In this document: piece by piece, positions 35,546 to 47,915 of the stretch | Position numbering within the stretch: the first letter of the stretch is position 1 | Layout: each line of letters opens with the position of its first letter | Source of the DNA: Tragulus kanchil | Lineage: Eukaryota; Chordata; Mammalia; Artiodactyla; Tragulidae | Direction: 5' to 3' | Assembly: GCA_022376925.1 (NCBI GenBank) | Contig: JAIOJX010000031.1 | Span: 138,278,854 to 138,342,853 of the forward strand | Length of the DNA stretch: 64,000 nucleotides | The notes under the pieces: model-generated | Seen by the model: only the letters and a program-made list of their open reading frames with translations | The model's database searches: none | Told to the model about the DNA's origin: nothing | Position numbers and translations under genes: made by a program

Positions 35546-37395
35546 TATGAATGAGCATGAACTAGTAGCTGCTATTATCGTTAAGTTAGCAATCTATTTA
35601 AAGCTCCAATTTCACCAAAAAGCTTTGTGTGGATTATGCAACGATACTGACATAGTGGACCTGGGGGCCCCTTGCTCTCTATGAATTCCCCCATGAGGAG
35701 AAAGAAGGGGATCTAAAGAAACTGCACTTGGAAAAGCCAAAGGGGAATGGTCTTGGTAAGACGGATTGCCCAAGGTAAAACCTCTCAAGAATCCAGACTG
35801 CTGGGGTTTTCCACAGGCCTCAGACGTTCAGACAGGTGTGGTCCCCTGGTACTCCGCTGAAAGATGACTCAGCACAGGGAAGAAAACCACTAGGCTTACA
35901 CACCGACAACTTCCTGCTCTCCTGGGCTTTTCCCTAGGTGTCCTCAGAGCCAGCAGCCTTCCTCCAAAAGGTAGATGACCTGAGATTGGCCCAGGCAGGT
36001 CAGGTGAGCAGTGGCGTCCGCAAATACAGTGCACTTGAAGCTGGATGTTATTTCCTGTCTTCTCAGTGCACTTGCATTATATGGAGTTTCTATTGTTCAG
36101 AGACTGGACAGGGCTTTCCCCAGGGTGGTTCCTGTTTGCTCCCAGTGACTTCCCTGCCCGTGAATCTTAATTATTTAGTTGTTAGGTTTGAGAAAGACAG
36201 TGCTTTGAAAAGCATCAGATGGCTTCTTCCCCTTCCCCCTCCAAAACCCACCCTGAAACACCACCAGTCGTGCATACACGCAACCCTAAAAAAACATTGG
36301 GCATTTTGGACTGTTCAGAAGTCCTTGGGGATAGTGTATTACCAGAGATCCAGCTTTGGGGAGGCACCGCCCCCACCCCGCCACTCCCCCTCACCCCACC
36401 TCCCCACCTTCCCCCACTTAGAAGACTTGCCAGTTCCTATCTGGTCAGCATTTCCCTTCAGGGAACTCTCAAGGTTTCCTGAGTATAGGGAACAAGGAGA
36501 AAGAGAAATCCCCTTTTAAGAAACTCCCTTGCTTCCTGCAGTTTCTGAACCACAACTTCCATCTGTGGGTCAGCTCTGCGTATCTGGCTGTCTTCTCCCA
36601 TCCAGGACAGTTGGCACCAGGGATGAGACCTTTACGAAGTCTGTAGTCTGCATTACTCTGCTGTACCAGTTTTTCTGCAGTCTCCATAACAACTCATGAG
36701 AAGGTGTTGAGGGAATCGCTTATTTCCCCTTGTCGTGTTTTCCTGGGGTGGGGGGTGTTCCCGTTTTCTCCAGCAGGGTTGACTGTAGAAGAGCAGATGC
36801 AGTGCCCCCCGAGCAGGAGCAGAACGTCTCAGACCCCACAGACGGCCAACTTTCCGAGAAGGATCACTGCTGGGTTGGGCCGCCCTGCTCCCAGAGTGGG
36901 TGTGTCTGCTGTCTGTGGGCGCCTCTTATGTCAGTGACTGGGTGAAGTATTGTCACCTTAGCCACATCCTCCAGTCCAGCCTTGTCAGTAATAAAAAGAA
37001 CACTTTGATCTCTACCTGTCTGACTCGTGCTTTTATGTCTCAGTTCTGAATGCAGGAAGGGCAGAAAGAGTGTTTACTGGTTTCCTAAAACTCCAGCAGG
37101 GCTTCCTATTTTTATCATTCGTATTTTAGAGATAAAAGACAATCATAGAGAGGCCATGGAACGTTCCACAGAGCCGGTAAGTGAAGTGGTAGGAATAGGC
37201 ATTTGAATCCCAGCAGTCTGACTGTGCAGAGTGCTCTTTGGGGCAACTGGCCGCCTTCTCTGCCCTTGTGCACAAGTAATGAGAAATGAAATATTTCCTT
37301 CCCTATCGGTAAGCAATGATGTCATAGTCTTCAGTGATTGGAGCCACCACGGATGGTGAGCCCTGAGGAAACTGAGAAGGAAAGAATACCCAGCA
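35546..37395. other. intergenic, mostly unique sequence
   Basis: No gene recognised. A C-rich polypyrimidine tract lies at 36365-36418. An open frame of about 190 codons at 35938-36519 has no ATG at its start and no recognisable domain. Confidence 0.45.
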
Positions 37396-37398
37396 GCC

Positions 37399-37615
37399 AA
37401 CAGGTAGCTCAGATGGCAAAGAATCTGCCTTTAATGCAGGAGACTGGGATTCTATCCCTGGGTTGGGAAGCTCCCTTGGAGAAAGAAATGGCAATCTATT
37501 CCAACCCATTCCAGTAGTCTTGCCGGGAGAATTCCATGGACAGAGGAGCCTGGCAGGCTACAGTCCACAGGGTCATAAAGAGCTGGACATGACTGAGTGA
37601 TGAATACACATACAG
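37399..37615 (+). repeat. Bov-tA SINE
   Basis: CAGGTAGCTCAGATGGCAAA head, ATTCCAGTAGTCTTGCCGGG, GGACAGAGGAGCCTGGCAGG, GGACATGACTGAGTGATGAA end. Contains a small internal repeat (TCTATTCCAACCCATTCCAG). Confidence 0.92.
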
Positions 37616-38394
37616 CAGCCATCAGACCTAAGGTGAGTCCTGAAGAAACTCAGGATGTGAAAACCCAGGATACTGGTCCAGATAGGTGAAGTCCATGTCA
37701 AAGGAGTGATTTCAGTGAGCCAGAACTCTTTCGTCTTCTCATACATAGAAAAGCACTAAATTTCTTAACTTGGGAGATCTGGTTTTCCTTTAATTAGCAG
37801 TCTTTTGATGTTCAGACCATCTGCCCTTCATTGAAGAATTTCTGTATAACCTGATCGCTGCCTCAGAGCAATTCTCTCAGGGTTACTTGAGATGCAGCCT
37901 GTCCTAAAAATTCCCGCCACGTGAAACATAACTCTCAACTTTTAGGTTGTAAATATTTTTGAATTCTGCAGCAAGCACGAGGAAATATATACTTTTATGA
38001 CCAACCCCCTCGTGTGGATCCTCCTTGCCTTGGGATGCTGTCAAAACCAGACTGACTTGCACCTGTCTTATTGCTTGCTTCACTCCGCTATTCTGATATA
38101 CAGATTGATGATGGCGTATTTTCCTGGGTTCTTTGTCTTTGATATAATAACACCTAAAGCTTCAGAGTAAGAAACAGGAATAAAGCTGTCCTTTAGCCAC
38201 ACACAAGTTTTAATACATTGGCAAATTGTTCAGTGTTTCTTATTCCATTATCCCTAGTCCAAGTCCCCATCATCTCTCTCATTGACAGCTGTGGAGTCTC
38301 CTTTCCAATTCTGCCTGGCCTGTCTCTAAATTTCAGAAGCTACAACTGGTATAAGGCAGGAAGAAATTATTTGCAGGTATGGATGGTGTGGTGA
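37616..38394. other. intergenic sequence without recognised features
   Basis: No repeat, exon or RNA gene recognised. Confidence 0.45.
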
Positions 38395-41010
38395 GAGTTA
38401 TTGTTGCACACAGTCAGTCATGTCCAACTCTTTGCCACCAAAGGCTTGCAGCACACCAGGCTTCCCTGTCCTTCACCGTGTCCTGGAACTTGCCCAAATT
38501 CATATCCAAAGAGCTGGTCATGCCATCCAACCATCTCATCCGCTGTTGTCCCCTTCTCCACCTGCCTTCGATCTTTCCTAGAATCAAGGTTTTTTCCAGT
38601 GAGTCATGTCTTCACATCAGGTAGTCAAAGTATTGGAGCTTCAGCTTCAGCATCAGTCCTTCCAATGAATATTCAGGACTGATTTCTCTTAGGATTAACT
38701 GGTATGATCTCCTTGCAGTCCAAGGGACTCTCCAGTGTCTCAACACCACAGGTCAAAAGCATCAATTCATTGGTGCTCAGCCTTCTTTAGGGTCCAATCC
38801 TCACATCCTTACGTGACTAGAAAAACCATAACTTTGACTACACAGACTTGTCAGCAAAGCGATGTCTCTGTTTTTGAATATGCTGTCTAGGTTTGTCATA
38901 ACTTTTCTTCCAAGGAGCAAGGGTCTTTTAATTTCATGGCTGTAGTCACCTTCCTTAGTGATTTTGGAGCCCAAGAAAATGAAGTCTGTTACTGTTTGCT
39001 ACCATCAATTTACCATAAAGTGATGGGACTGGATGCCATGATCTTATTTCTTTGAATGTTGAGTTTTAAGCTAGCTTTTTCACTCTTTTCTTTCACCTTC
39101 ATCAAGAGGCCCTTTAGTTCCTCTTTCTGCCATAAAGGTGATGTCATCTGCATGCCTTATTGATATTTCTCCGGGAATCTTGATTCCAGCTTGTGTTTCA
39201 TCCATACTGGCATTTTGCATGATGTACTCCACATAGAAGTTAAATAAGCAAGGTGACAGTACAGTACAGCCTTGATGTATTCCTTTTCCAGTTTGGAACC
39301 AGTCTGTTATTCCATGTCCAGTTCTAACTGTTGCTTCTTGACCTGCATAGAGGCTTCTCAGGAGACTGGCAAGGTGGTCTGATATTCCCATCTCGTTAAG
39401 AATTTTCCACAGTTTATTGTGATCCACAGAGTCAAAGGTTTTAACATAGTCAATGAAGCAGAAGTAGATGTTTTTCTGGAATTCCCTTGCTTTTTCTATG
39501 ATCCAACAGATATTAGCAGTTTGATCTCTGGTTCCTCTGCCTTTTCTAAATCCAACTCTATATCTGGAAGTTCTTGATTCATGTACTGTTGAAGCCTTGC
39601 TTTTTGAGGATTTGCATCTAGTTCCTCTTGCCATCCAACCATCTCATCCGCTGTTGTCCCCTTCTCCACCTGCCTTCGATCTTTCCTAGAATCAAGGTTT
39701 TTTCCAGTGAGTCATGTCTTCACATCAGGTAGTCAAAGTATTGGAGCTTCAGCTTCAGCATCAGTCCTTCCAATGAATATTCAGGACTGATTTCTCTTAG
39801 GATTAACTGGTATGATCTCCTTGCAGTCCAAGGGACTCTCCAGTGTCTCAACACCACAGGTCAAAAGCATCAATTCATTGGTGCTCAGCCTTCTTTAGGG
39901 TCCAATCCTCACATCCTTACGTGACTAGAAAAACCATAACTTTGACTACACAGACTTGTCAGCAAAGCGATGTCTCTGTTTTTGAATATGCTGTCTAGGT
40001 TTGTCATAACTTTTCTTCCAAGGAGCAAGGGTCTTTTAATTTCATGGCTGTAGTCACCTTCCTTAGTGATTTTGGAGCCCAAGAAAATGAAGTCTGTTAC
40101 TGTTTGCTACCATCAATTTACCATAAAGTGATGGGACTGGATGCCATGATCTTATTTCTTTGAATGTTGAGTTTTAAGCTAGCTTTTTCACTCTTTTCTT
40201 TCACCTTCATCAAGAGGCCCTTTAGTTCCTCTTTCTGCCATAAAGGTGATGTCATCTGCATGCCTTATTGATATTTCTCCGGGAATCTTGATTCCAGCTT
40301 GTGTTTCATCCATACTGGCATTTTGCATGATGTACTCCACATAGAAGTTAAATAAGCAAGGTGACAGTACAGTACAGCCTTGATGTATTCCTTTTCCAGT
40401 TTGGAACCAGTCTGTTATTCCATGTCCAGTTCTAACTGTTGCTTCTTGACCTGCATAGAGGCTTCTCAGGAGACTGGCAAGGTGGTCTGATATTCCCATC
40501 TCGTTAAGAATTTTCCACAGTTTATTGTGATCCACAGAGTCAAAGGTTTTAACATAGTCAATGAAGCAGAAGTAGATGTTTTTCTGGAATTCCCTTGCTT
40601 TTTCTATGATCCAACAGATATTAGCAGTTTGATCTCTGGTTCCTCTGCCTTTTCTAAATCCAACTCTATATCTGGAAGTTCTTGATTCATGTACTGTTGA
40701 AGCCTTGCTTAGAGGATTTTGAGCATCGCTTTGCTAGCATGTGAAATGAGTGCAATTTGTGTGTAATCATGGGGATTTGACTTAGTTCATACCTGAATGG
40801 CTAGTGATTTTCCCTACTTTCTTTCATTTAAGTCTGAATTTTGCAATAATGACTTCATAATAGGAGCCACAGTCAGCTTCTGGTCTTAATTGTTGCTGAC
40901 TTTATATAGCTTCTACATCTTTGAATATGGTGATGAATTTGATGTTAGTATTGACCATCTGGTGATGTCCATGTATAGAATCATCTCTTATGTTGTTGGA
41001 GTGGCCAGAG
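38395..41010 (-). mobile_element. BovB (RTE-type) LINE, broken and partly duplicated
   Basis: Minus-strand BovB from its 3' end at 38395. RT motifs are readable: TANICWIIEKAREFQKNIYF, CFIDYVKTFDSVDHNKLWKI, GKGIHQGCTVLSPCLFNFYV and IRHADDITFMAERG (the usual YADD is HADD). The stretch 38521-39602 is repeated at 39629-40710. Beyond 40710 the element continues, then jumps near 40765 to endonuclease-proximal sequence up to about 41005, so several hundred bases are deleted internally. Non-functional. Confidence 0.93.
38521..40710. repeat. 1.1-kb direct duplication no. 7 (inside BovB)
   Basis: Copy 1 is 38521-39602 and copy 2 is 39629-40710 (offset 1108), separated by 26 nt. The BovB sequence that should follow copy 1 is found correctly only after copy 2. 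Confidence 0.95.
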
Positions 41011-41049
41011 TGCTCTCTCTTTTCAAGTTAAAAATTTCATCAGCTAATC

Positions 41050-41330
41050 TCTTGCTGAAGACCTTACAGGAACTTTGCAATATGCTCAGAATAAAACTAA
41101 AATCCTTTACCTGATTTGCAGCACTTGCAAGATCCATCTCGTACTGCCCCCTCTGCTCTTCTCTCCACTTGACATGCTTACACTGTCTGAGGGTATTGGC
41201 ACAAGCCATTGCTTCCTCCAGCTCTTTTTCACAGAGTTGCCTCTTGCCCATCTGTCAGATCTCAGTCCTGGAGTGATCTGCTCAAGAATTTGTTCACTGA
41301 CCTCTCTGATGAGTCAAGTCCCCTGGCCCA
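41050..41330 (+). mobile_element. L2-like LINE fragment
   Basis: Order of blocks (AAAATCCTTTACCTGATTTG, then TGCCCCCTCTGCTCTTCTCT, then a GATCTGCTCAAGAATTTGTT region) resembles the L2 3' half. Diverged. Confidence 0.5.
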
Positions 41331-41604
41331 GGCTCCTGGGGCGCTGTGGCCCTCTCACAAGGCTAGGCCCAGTTTTATGTGGACTTGTGTGATCAGATCA
41401 TTGCATGCTCATCTCCAGATGTCATCAGACCTTCAGTTCCATGGGGGCGGTGACCTGAGGCTGAATTGAGCTGTAAGGATCCCAGGAATGACGAGCAGTC
41501 CTTCATGGCTGGAGTGTGCTGAGGCAGGCAACACCCACAAGTAAAATAAGGTTGGATCCTCCGGAGCCTGGTGGGCCAGTGACAGATTCTGTGTTTCATT
41601 TTAA

Positions 41605-41903
41605 AGATTTATTTATTTATTTATTTTGGGAGGGGGTCGGGTTGGGGAGGGAGGGGAGCAGGCGGGCCACTCTGTTGGTCTTTCATTTCTCTATTTTCAT
41701 CCGTCTTTGTTCCTTGGCTCCTGTGGGCCTCCCATCGCGGTGGCGTCTGTCACTGCAGAGCACCGGCTCTGAGCGCATGCACCCCAGAGCTCCGGCTTGG
41801 TAATTGGACACATCGGGTGGGATCTTTCCAGGCCAGGGATCGAAATGGCGCCCCTTGCACTGCAAGGCGGTGTCCTTACCCACTGGACCACCAGGGGAAG
41901 CCC
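41605..41903 (-). repeat. young CHR-like SINE, GGAGCGCATGC subtype
   Basis: Perfect 17-bp target duplication (41588-41604 and 41904-41920, TCTGTGTTTCATTTTAA). Tail, C-rich linker and GGTCTTTCATTTCTC block match the 14958 and 56943 copies. A short internal deletion removes sequence near 41815. Confidence 0.96.
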
Positions 41904-42194
41904 TCTGTGTTTCATTTTAAGTGCAATGGGAAGGCTTCCCGGGTTTGGGGGTTTTTAAACAGCAAGTACATTTATTTTATGCTCCAAGATCTCTCTCTTC
42001 CCTGGGAGAGAAAGCCTGGGGGAATATGCAGGGCAGGGTGAACCTGGGAAGAGCATTTAGCAGGTATGGATCTACAAGGGAGATGATAGTGATTTGGACC
42101 TGGGACACTGGAGTGGAGACAAAGTGGGTAATTCGAGAGGGATTTTGGTGGTAGAATTTTGGCATTGAAGTACAGAGTACTTCAGAACTTTCAC

Positions 42195-42412
42195 ACTAGT
42201 CCAGTGGCAAAGACTTTAGCTCCTGATGCAGGGGCCCGTGTTCAATCCCTGATCATCACCTAGATCCCTCATGCCACAGCTGAGAGTTTGTACGCCAAAA
42301 TGAGAAGATTCCACATGCCACAACAAAGATCGAAGATCCCCTGTGCTGAACTAAGACCCAGCACGGCCAAATACAGAAATCATAAATAAAAATATATTTT
42401 AAAAAATGGAAG
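42195..42412 (+). repeat. CHR-type tRNA SINE, diverged
   Basis: CACTAGTCCAGTGGCAAAGA head, GTTCAATCCCTGATCATCAC, AACTAAGACCCAGCACGGCC and an AATAAAAATATATTTT tail. Confidence 0.8.
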
Positions 42413-43008
42413 AGAGTTTCCTTCACTCCAGAAAAACCTGCTGCTTTGCTGCTTCTCATCATGTGTTTTTCTGCCTTTGTAATTCCTTTGCATTTTTATC
42501 ACCCATGTTATTGAAATTCTCTTAACATCAATTCAACCTCCTACAACTGCTACGATATTGAGGAGGAGTTATTTATTAAACTCAGTCATCTTAAGTGGGA
42601 ACACAATTTCTGGACCAAATGCCACTACAGCTATTGCCTGCCAGCTCCCAGATGCTCCGAATTCACAGTATTTTCCCTTCAGCTCTTCAGCAGTGTTTCT
42701 CAACAATGGCATAGTCTGCAGTTGGGTCAGTTAATTCTTCGCTGTGGTGGCCTGCCCTGTAAATTATGTTTGACAGCATCCGTGACCTCGCTCACTGGGT
42801 GCCAGGTGCACCCTCCCACTCCAGCTGTGACCATAACAAACATGTCTCCAGATATATTGCCTGGAGAAGTTGGGGGACTAATCCCCCACCACTGCCTCCA
42901 TTGAGAAGGCTAGTCTACACAGCAAGTTCAGGGAAAGCCTTGTCTCTGAGGCTGAGCTAATGGAAATTCACATTCCATCTACTCCTCCCTTCTGCAAACT
43001 TCCTGTTG

Positions 43009-43011
<3 letters not shown>

Positions 43012-43039
<28 letters not shown>
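43012..43039. repeat. (CA)n microsatellite
   Basis: About 14 CA units. The duplicate at 44160-44187 has the same length. Confidence 0.95.
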
Positions 43040-43042
<3 letters not shown>

Positions 43043-43317
43043 GAGTGTAATGGAAGCTCCCCGAGTGCTCTTTTATTTGCTCCCCTGTCTGAATCAAATG
43101 TGGAATGACATGGTTTAAGAGAGTCCTGGTCAGTCATATGTCCACCAGGCAAGCGACTGAGCAACTCACTCCCATTACCCATCACTGCTTCTCCTCAACC
43201 TGTTTGTAGAACATGTTGTGGCCAGGACTACCCATCTTTAAAGCCAGCCTGAGTCTCACTTCTTCCATGAATTCTTGTTGACCTGTTCAACTTCCTCTGG
43301 TTGGTGATGGCAGTTGA

Positions 43318-43475
43318 ATGACTGTTTGATTCATTCATGCCACAAATATTTACTGAGCACCTATGATGTGTCAGGTGTTGTTCCGGGTCCTGGGAATACA
43401 GCAACCAACAAAACAATGTGTCTGTTCTCATGAACTTATTAGAAGGGAAGAGACCATGAATGAATGCAGGATTGA
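43318..43475 (+). mobile_element. ancient mammalian repeat (L1M/L2-type 3' fragment)
   Basis: CACAAATATTTACTGAGCAC then CTATGATGTGTCAGGTGTTG and GGGAATACAGCAACCAACAA, a block common in old mammalian LINE 3' ends. Copy at 44466-44623. Confidence 0.65.
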
Positions 43476-44156
43476 ATGATACCGTGTGGGGGCATAATTA
43501 GGAGTTTAAAGGACTCAATATTCTATCCTGTCTGTGGTAGGTAGTCTCCCATGCTGGTCCTTCCTTCCTTGTACGTACAGACTTCACTTTACATCAAGAC
43601 TCTGGGCTGGCTCTGTGAATGCACTGGCCGAATTCAGAGGGAGTGATACTCCAGGGCTTCTAGAACCAACTCTCTCTCTCTTTGTTTTAATATATATATT
43701 TTTTGGCTATGTTGGGTCTCAGTTGCAGTGCTCAGACATCTCTCTAGCTGTGATACGTGGGCTCTTCGTTGTCCCTCAGCTATGCCTGCCAGCTCCCAGA
43801 TGCTCCGAATTCACAGTATTTTCCCTTCAGCTCTTCAGCAGTGTTTCTCAACAATGGCATAGTCTGCAGTTGGGTCAGTTAATTCTTCGCTGTGGTGGCC
43901 TGCCCTGTAAATTATGTTTGACAGCATCCGTGACCTCGCTCACTGGGTGCCAGGTGCACCCTCCCACTCCAGCTGTGACCATAACAAACATGTCTCCAGA
44001 TATATTGCCTGGAGAAGTTGGGGGACTAATCCCCCACCACTGCCTCCATTGAGAAGGCTAGTCTACACAGCAAGTTCAGGGAAAGCCTTGTCTCTGAGGC
44101 TGAGCTAATGGAAATTCACATTCCATCTACTCCTCCCTTCTGCAAACTTCCTGTTG

Positions 44157-44159
<3 letters not shown>

Positions 44160-44187
<28 letters not shown>
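44160..44187. repeat. (CA)n microsatellite (duplicate of 43012-43039)
   Basis: Same length as the first copy, which is unexpected for two independently evolving microsatellites and favours an artefactual duplicate. Confidence 0.95.
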
Positions 44188-44190
<3 letters not shown>

Positions 44191-44844
44191 GAGTGTAATG
44201 GAAGCTCCCCGAGTGCTCTTTTATTTGCTCCCCTGTCTGAATCAAATGTGGAATGACATGGTTTAAGAGAGTCCTGGTCAGTCATATGTCCACCAGGCAA
44301 GCGACTGAGCAACTCACTCCCATTACCCATCACTGCTTCTCCTCAACCTGTTTGTAGAACATGTTGTGGCCAGGACTACCCATCTTTAAAGCCAGCCTGA
44401 GTCTCACTTCTTCCATGAATTCTTGTTGACCTGTTCAACTTCCTCTGGTTGGTGATGGCAGTTGAATGACTGTTTGATTCATTCATGCCACAAATATTTA
44501 CTGAGCACCTATGATGTGTCAGGTGTTGTTCCGGGTCCTGGGAATACAGCAACCAACAAAACAATGTGTCTGTTCTCATGAACTTATTAGAAGGGAAGAG
44601 ACCATGAATGAATGCAGGATTGAATGATACCGTGTGGGGGCATAATTAGGAGTTTAAAGGACTCAATATTCTATCCTGTCTGTGGTAGGTAGTCTCCCAT
44701 GCTGGTCCTTCCTTCCTTGTACGTACAGACTTCACTTTACATCAAGACTCTGGGCTGGCTCTGTGAATGCACTGACGCAACGAATTCAGAGGGAGTGATA
44801 CTCCAGGGCTTCTAGAACCAACTCTCTCTCTCTTTGTTTTAATA

Positions 44845-45025
44845 TATATATTTTTTGGCTATGTTGGGTCTCAGTTGCAGTGCTCAGACATCTCTCTAGC
44901 TGTGATACGTGGGCTCTTCGTTGTCCCTCAGCATGTGGGATCTTGGTTCCCTGACGAGGGATTGAACATGCATCCCCTGCATTGGAAGGTGGATTCTTAA
45001 CCACCGGATCACCAGGGAAGTCCCA
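44845..45025 (-). repeat. CHR-type SINE
   Basis: Minus-strand head seen as CCGGATCACCAGGGAAGTCC, box B as GGGATTGAACATGC. Pieces recur at 43697-43780 and 45921-46071 because it straddles duplications 8 and 9. Confidence 0.85.
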
Positions 45026-45049
45026 GAACCAACTCTTAAGAAGACTGTT

Positions 45050-45245
45050 GGCAGACTTTCCTGGTGGTGCAGTCTGCCTGCCAATGAAGGGGACATGGGT
45101 TTGATCCCTGGTCCAGGAAGATTCCACATGCTATGGAACAACTAAGCTTGTGCACCACAGTGAAGAGTAACCTTTGCTCATCACAACTAGCAAAAGCCTG
45201 CTCACAGCAACGAAGGCCCAGTGCAACCAAAAATAAAAATTAAAA
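45050..45245 (+). repeat. CHR-type SINE
   Basis: GACTTTCCTGGTGGTGCAGT head, GGTTTGATCCCTGGTCCAGG box B, CAACGAAGGCCCAGTGCAAC and an AAAAATAAAAATTAAAAA tail. Duplicate at 46096-46291. Confidence 0.9.
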
Positions 45246-45257
45246 AGAAAAAAAAAG

Positions 45258-45503
45258 GGCTTCCCTGGTGGTCCAGTGGGAAAAGAGTCTGCCTTGCAGT
45301 GCAAGGGGCACTGATTCCATCCCTGGCCTGGGAAGATCCCACGTGCTGCAGAGTGGCTGGACCCGTGTGCCCAATTACGAGCCAGCTCTCTGGAGCGCAT
45401 GCGCCCAGAGCCAGTTCTCTGCAGTGAGAGGGGCCACGGTAATGGGAGACCCACACATGCCAAAGAATAAAAAAGATGGGTGCAAATAAATATAAATAAA
45501 AGA
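45258..45503 (+). repeat. CHR-like SINE, GGAGCGCATGC subtype
   Basis: GGGCTTCCCTGGTGGTCCAG head and marker CTCTGGAGCGCATGCGCCCA. Inserted at the A-tail of the preceding SINE. Duplicate at 46304-46549. Confidence 0.93.
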
Positions 45504-46095
45504 GGCATGATGGGGAAAAGGGAAAAAAAAAAAAAAAAAAGAATGGAGCCTTGAGGAGGTTTAAAAAAATTCTGGGGGAAAAAAAAAAAGGAAGATTGTT
45601 GGCTTCTACTTTCTTCCTGTTGGAACACTTGCCTGTGGAACAGTCCTATTTGGAGGCTGATTAGCAATCCAAGAGGAAGCCCAGGCAGCGATATGGAGGA
45701 GAGCCAAGACCCTTCCCTACAGTCCCTCCCAGGCCCAGCAGACAGCCCCAGATGAGCTCCCAGCTGGTGGCCAGCATCAAATAACTGCCATGTGAGTGAG
45801 GACTCTCCAGCTAGTCCAATATTCCAGTTAACAGGCTGGGAAGCAAAAGAGCTATCTGGTCAACCCACAGACACATGATAGTAAATTGCTAATTTAAGCT
45901 ACTGAGTTTGGGGTGGTTTGTTGCAGTGCTCAGACATCTCTCTAGCTGTGATACGTGGGCTCTTCGTTGTCCCTCAGCATGTGGGATCTTGGTTCCCTGA
46001 CGAGGGATTGAACATGCATCCCCTGCATTGGAAGGTGGATTCTTAACCACCGGATCACCAGGGAAGTCCCAGAACCAACTCTTAAGAAGACTGTT

Positions 46096-46291
46096 GGCAG
46101 ACTTTCCTGGTGGTGCAGTCTGCCTGCCAATGAAGGGGACATGGGTTTGATCCCTGGTCCAGGAAGATTCCACATGCTATGGAACAACTAAGCTTGTGCA
46201 CCACAGTGAAGAGTAACCTTTGCTCATCACAACTAGCAAAAGCCTGCTCACAGCAACGAAGGCCCAGTGCAACCAAAAATAAAAATTAAAA
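46096..46291 (+). repeat. CHR-type SINE (duplicate of 45050-45245)
   Basis: Repeated as part of duplication 9. Confidence 0.9.
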
Positions 46292-46303
46292 AGAAAAAAA
46301 AAG

Positions 46304-46549
46304 GGCTTCCCTGGTGGTCCAGTGGGAAAAGAGTCTGCCTTGCAGTGCAAGGGGCACTGATTCCATCCCTGGCCTGGGAAGATCCCACGTGCTGCAGAGT
46401 GGCTGGACCCGTGTGCCCAATTACGAGCCAGCTCTCTGGAGCGCATGCGCCCAGAGCCAGTTCTCTGCAGTGAGAGGGGCCACGGTAATGGGAGACCCAC
46501 ACATGCCAAAGAATAAAAAAGATGGGTGCAAATAAATATAAATAAAAGA
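46304..46549 (+). repeat. CHR-like SINE (duplicate of 45258-45503)
   Basis: Repeated as part of duplication 9. Confidence 0.92.
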
Positions 46550-46966
46550 GGCATGAGGGGGAAAAAGGGGAAAAAAAAAAAAAAGAATGGAGCCTTGAGG
46601 AGGTTTAAAAAAATTCTGGGGGAAAAAAAAAAAGGAAGATTGTTGGCTTCTACTTTCTTCCTGTTGGAACACTTGCCTGTGGAACAGTCCTATTTGGAGG
46701 CTGATTAGCAATCCAAGAGGAAGCCCAGGCAGCGATATGGAGGAGAGCCAAGACCCTTCCCTACAGTCCCTCCCAGGCCCAGCAGACAGCCCCAGATGAG
46801 CTCCCAGCTGGTGGCCAGCATCAAATAACTGCCATGTGAGTGAGGACTCTCCAGCTAGTCCAATATTCCAGTTAACAGGCTGGGAAGCAAAAGAGCTATC
46901 TGGTCAACCCACAGACACATGATAGTAAATTGCTAATTTAAGCTACTGAGTTTGGGGTGGTTTGTT

Positions 46967-47352
46967 GCATAGTGATACGTAACAGAAACACATCTAACTC
47001 CATAACCAATTGACAGGTCAGCATAAGAGGGTAGCAGATATTTAAACTTATAACTAGCAATGTTGACTGAGGATGTGGCTAGGGAATGCTTTACGCATGA
47101 ACTAGACAGAGTCCAGTTACAGGTGCAGCTAATACCCTCAGGCCTTCTCTTCTCCCCCCACCCCACCCCCCCATCCAGGGCAGGTAGGGAGGCCCCTTTT
47201 GTGAGACAGAGAACAGAGAACTTGCTCTCTGCAGAAAGGCTGACTCCCTAAGAGAAGGGAGCAGAGCTGAGCATGCTCAGTGTCTTTCCCCAGACTCATC
47301 CATCAGACAACTCAGTCCTCCTGCAGAGAATAGGGAGTGATGGGTAGTGAGA
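46967..47352. other. intergenic sequence without recognised features
   Basis: No repeat, exon or RNA gene recognised. A C-run lies at 47155-47172. Confidence 0.45.
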
Positions 47353-47454
47353 CTCATCAAAAGAGATGGTCTGCTGGTCTCCCTCCAACAGAAGTATGAC
47401 AAATGGAGAAGAGTAATCCCAACAAGGATTCTGCAAAGGAGGAGCTGTGTTTGT

Positions 47455-47915
47455 GCTACTTTGTACAGTTAAGGTTTTCCCAGTAGTCATGTATGGATGT
47501 GAGAGTTGGACCATAAAGAAAGCTGAGGGCCTAAGAATAGATGCTTTTGAACTGTGGTGCTAGACAAGGCTCTTGAGAGTCCCTTGGACAGCAAGGTGAG
47601 CCAAGCGGTCCATCCTAAAGGAAATCAACCCTGAATATTCACTGAAAGGACTGATGCTGAAGCTAAACCTCCAATACTTTGGCCACCTGCTCTGAAGAGA
47701 CGATTCAGCGGAAAAGCCCTTGATGCTGGGAACAATTGAGGGCAGGAGGAGAAGAGGACGAAAAGGACGAGATAGTTGGATGGCATCACCGACTCCCTGG
47801 CGTGAATTTGAGCAAACTCAGGGAGATAGTAAAGGACAGGAAAGGCTGGTGTGCTGCAGTCCGTGGGGTCACAAAGAGTTGGACATGACCTAGTGACTGA
47901 ACAATAACAGCATCG
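47455..47915 (+). mobile_element. BovB LINE 3' fragment
   Basis: VVMYGCESWTIKKAEG-type reading at 47480-47530, then the LWC and RVPWTA region and the terminal block GTGGGGTCACAAAGAGTTGG ACATGACC. 5'-truncated. Duplicate at 48570-49030. Confidence 0.9.

Larger units (their letters stand above)
42635..44932. repeat. 1.15-kb direct duplication no. 8
   Basis: Copy 1 is 42635-43782 and copy 2 is 43783-44932. Copies abut. The main difference is a 4-nt insertion in copy 2 near 44774. Confidence 0.95.
44875..46966. repeat. 1.05-kb direct duplication no. 9
   Basis: Copy 1 is 44875-45920 and copy 2 is 45921-46966 (offset 1046). It overlaps duplication 8, so 44875-44932 occurs three times. Homopolymer lengths differ (A-run near 45523 versus 46570). 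Confidence 0.95.

Noticed and set aside
35938..36519. 193-codon plus-strand open frame
   Set aside because: Starts with GTG, no domain, low-complexity proline tract from the C-rich stretch; likely chance.
39080..39634. 184-codon reverse-transcriptase frame as a functional gene
   Set aside because: It is a piece of a broken BovB element running into a duplication junction.
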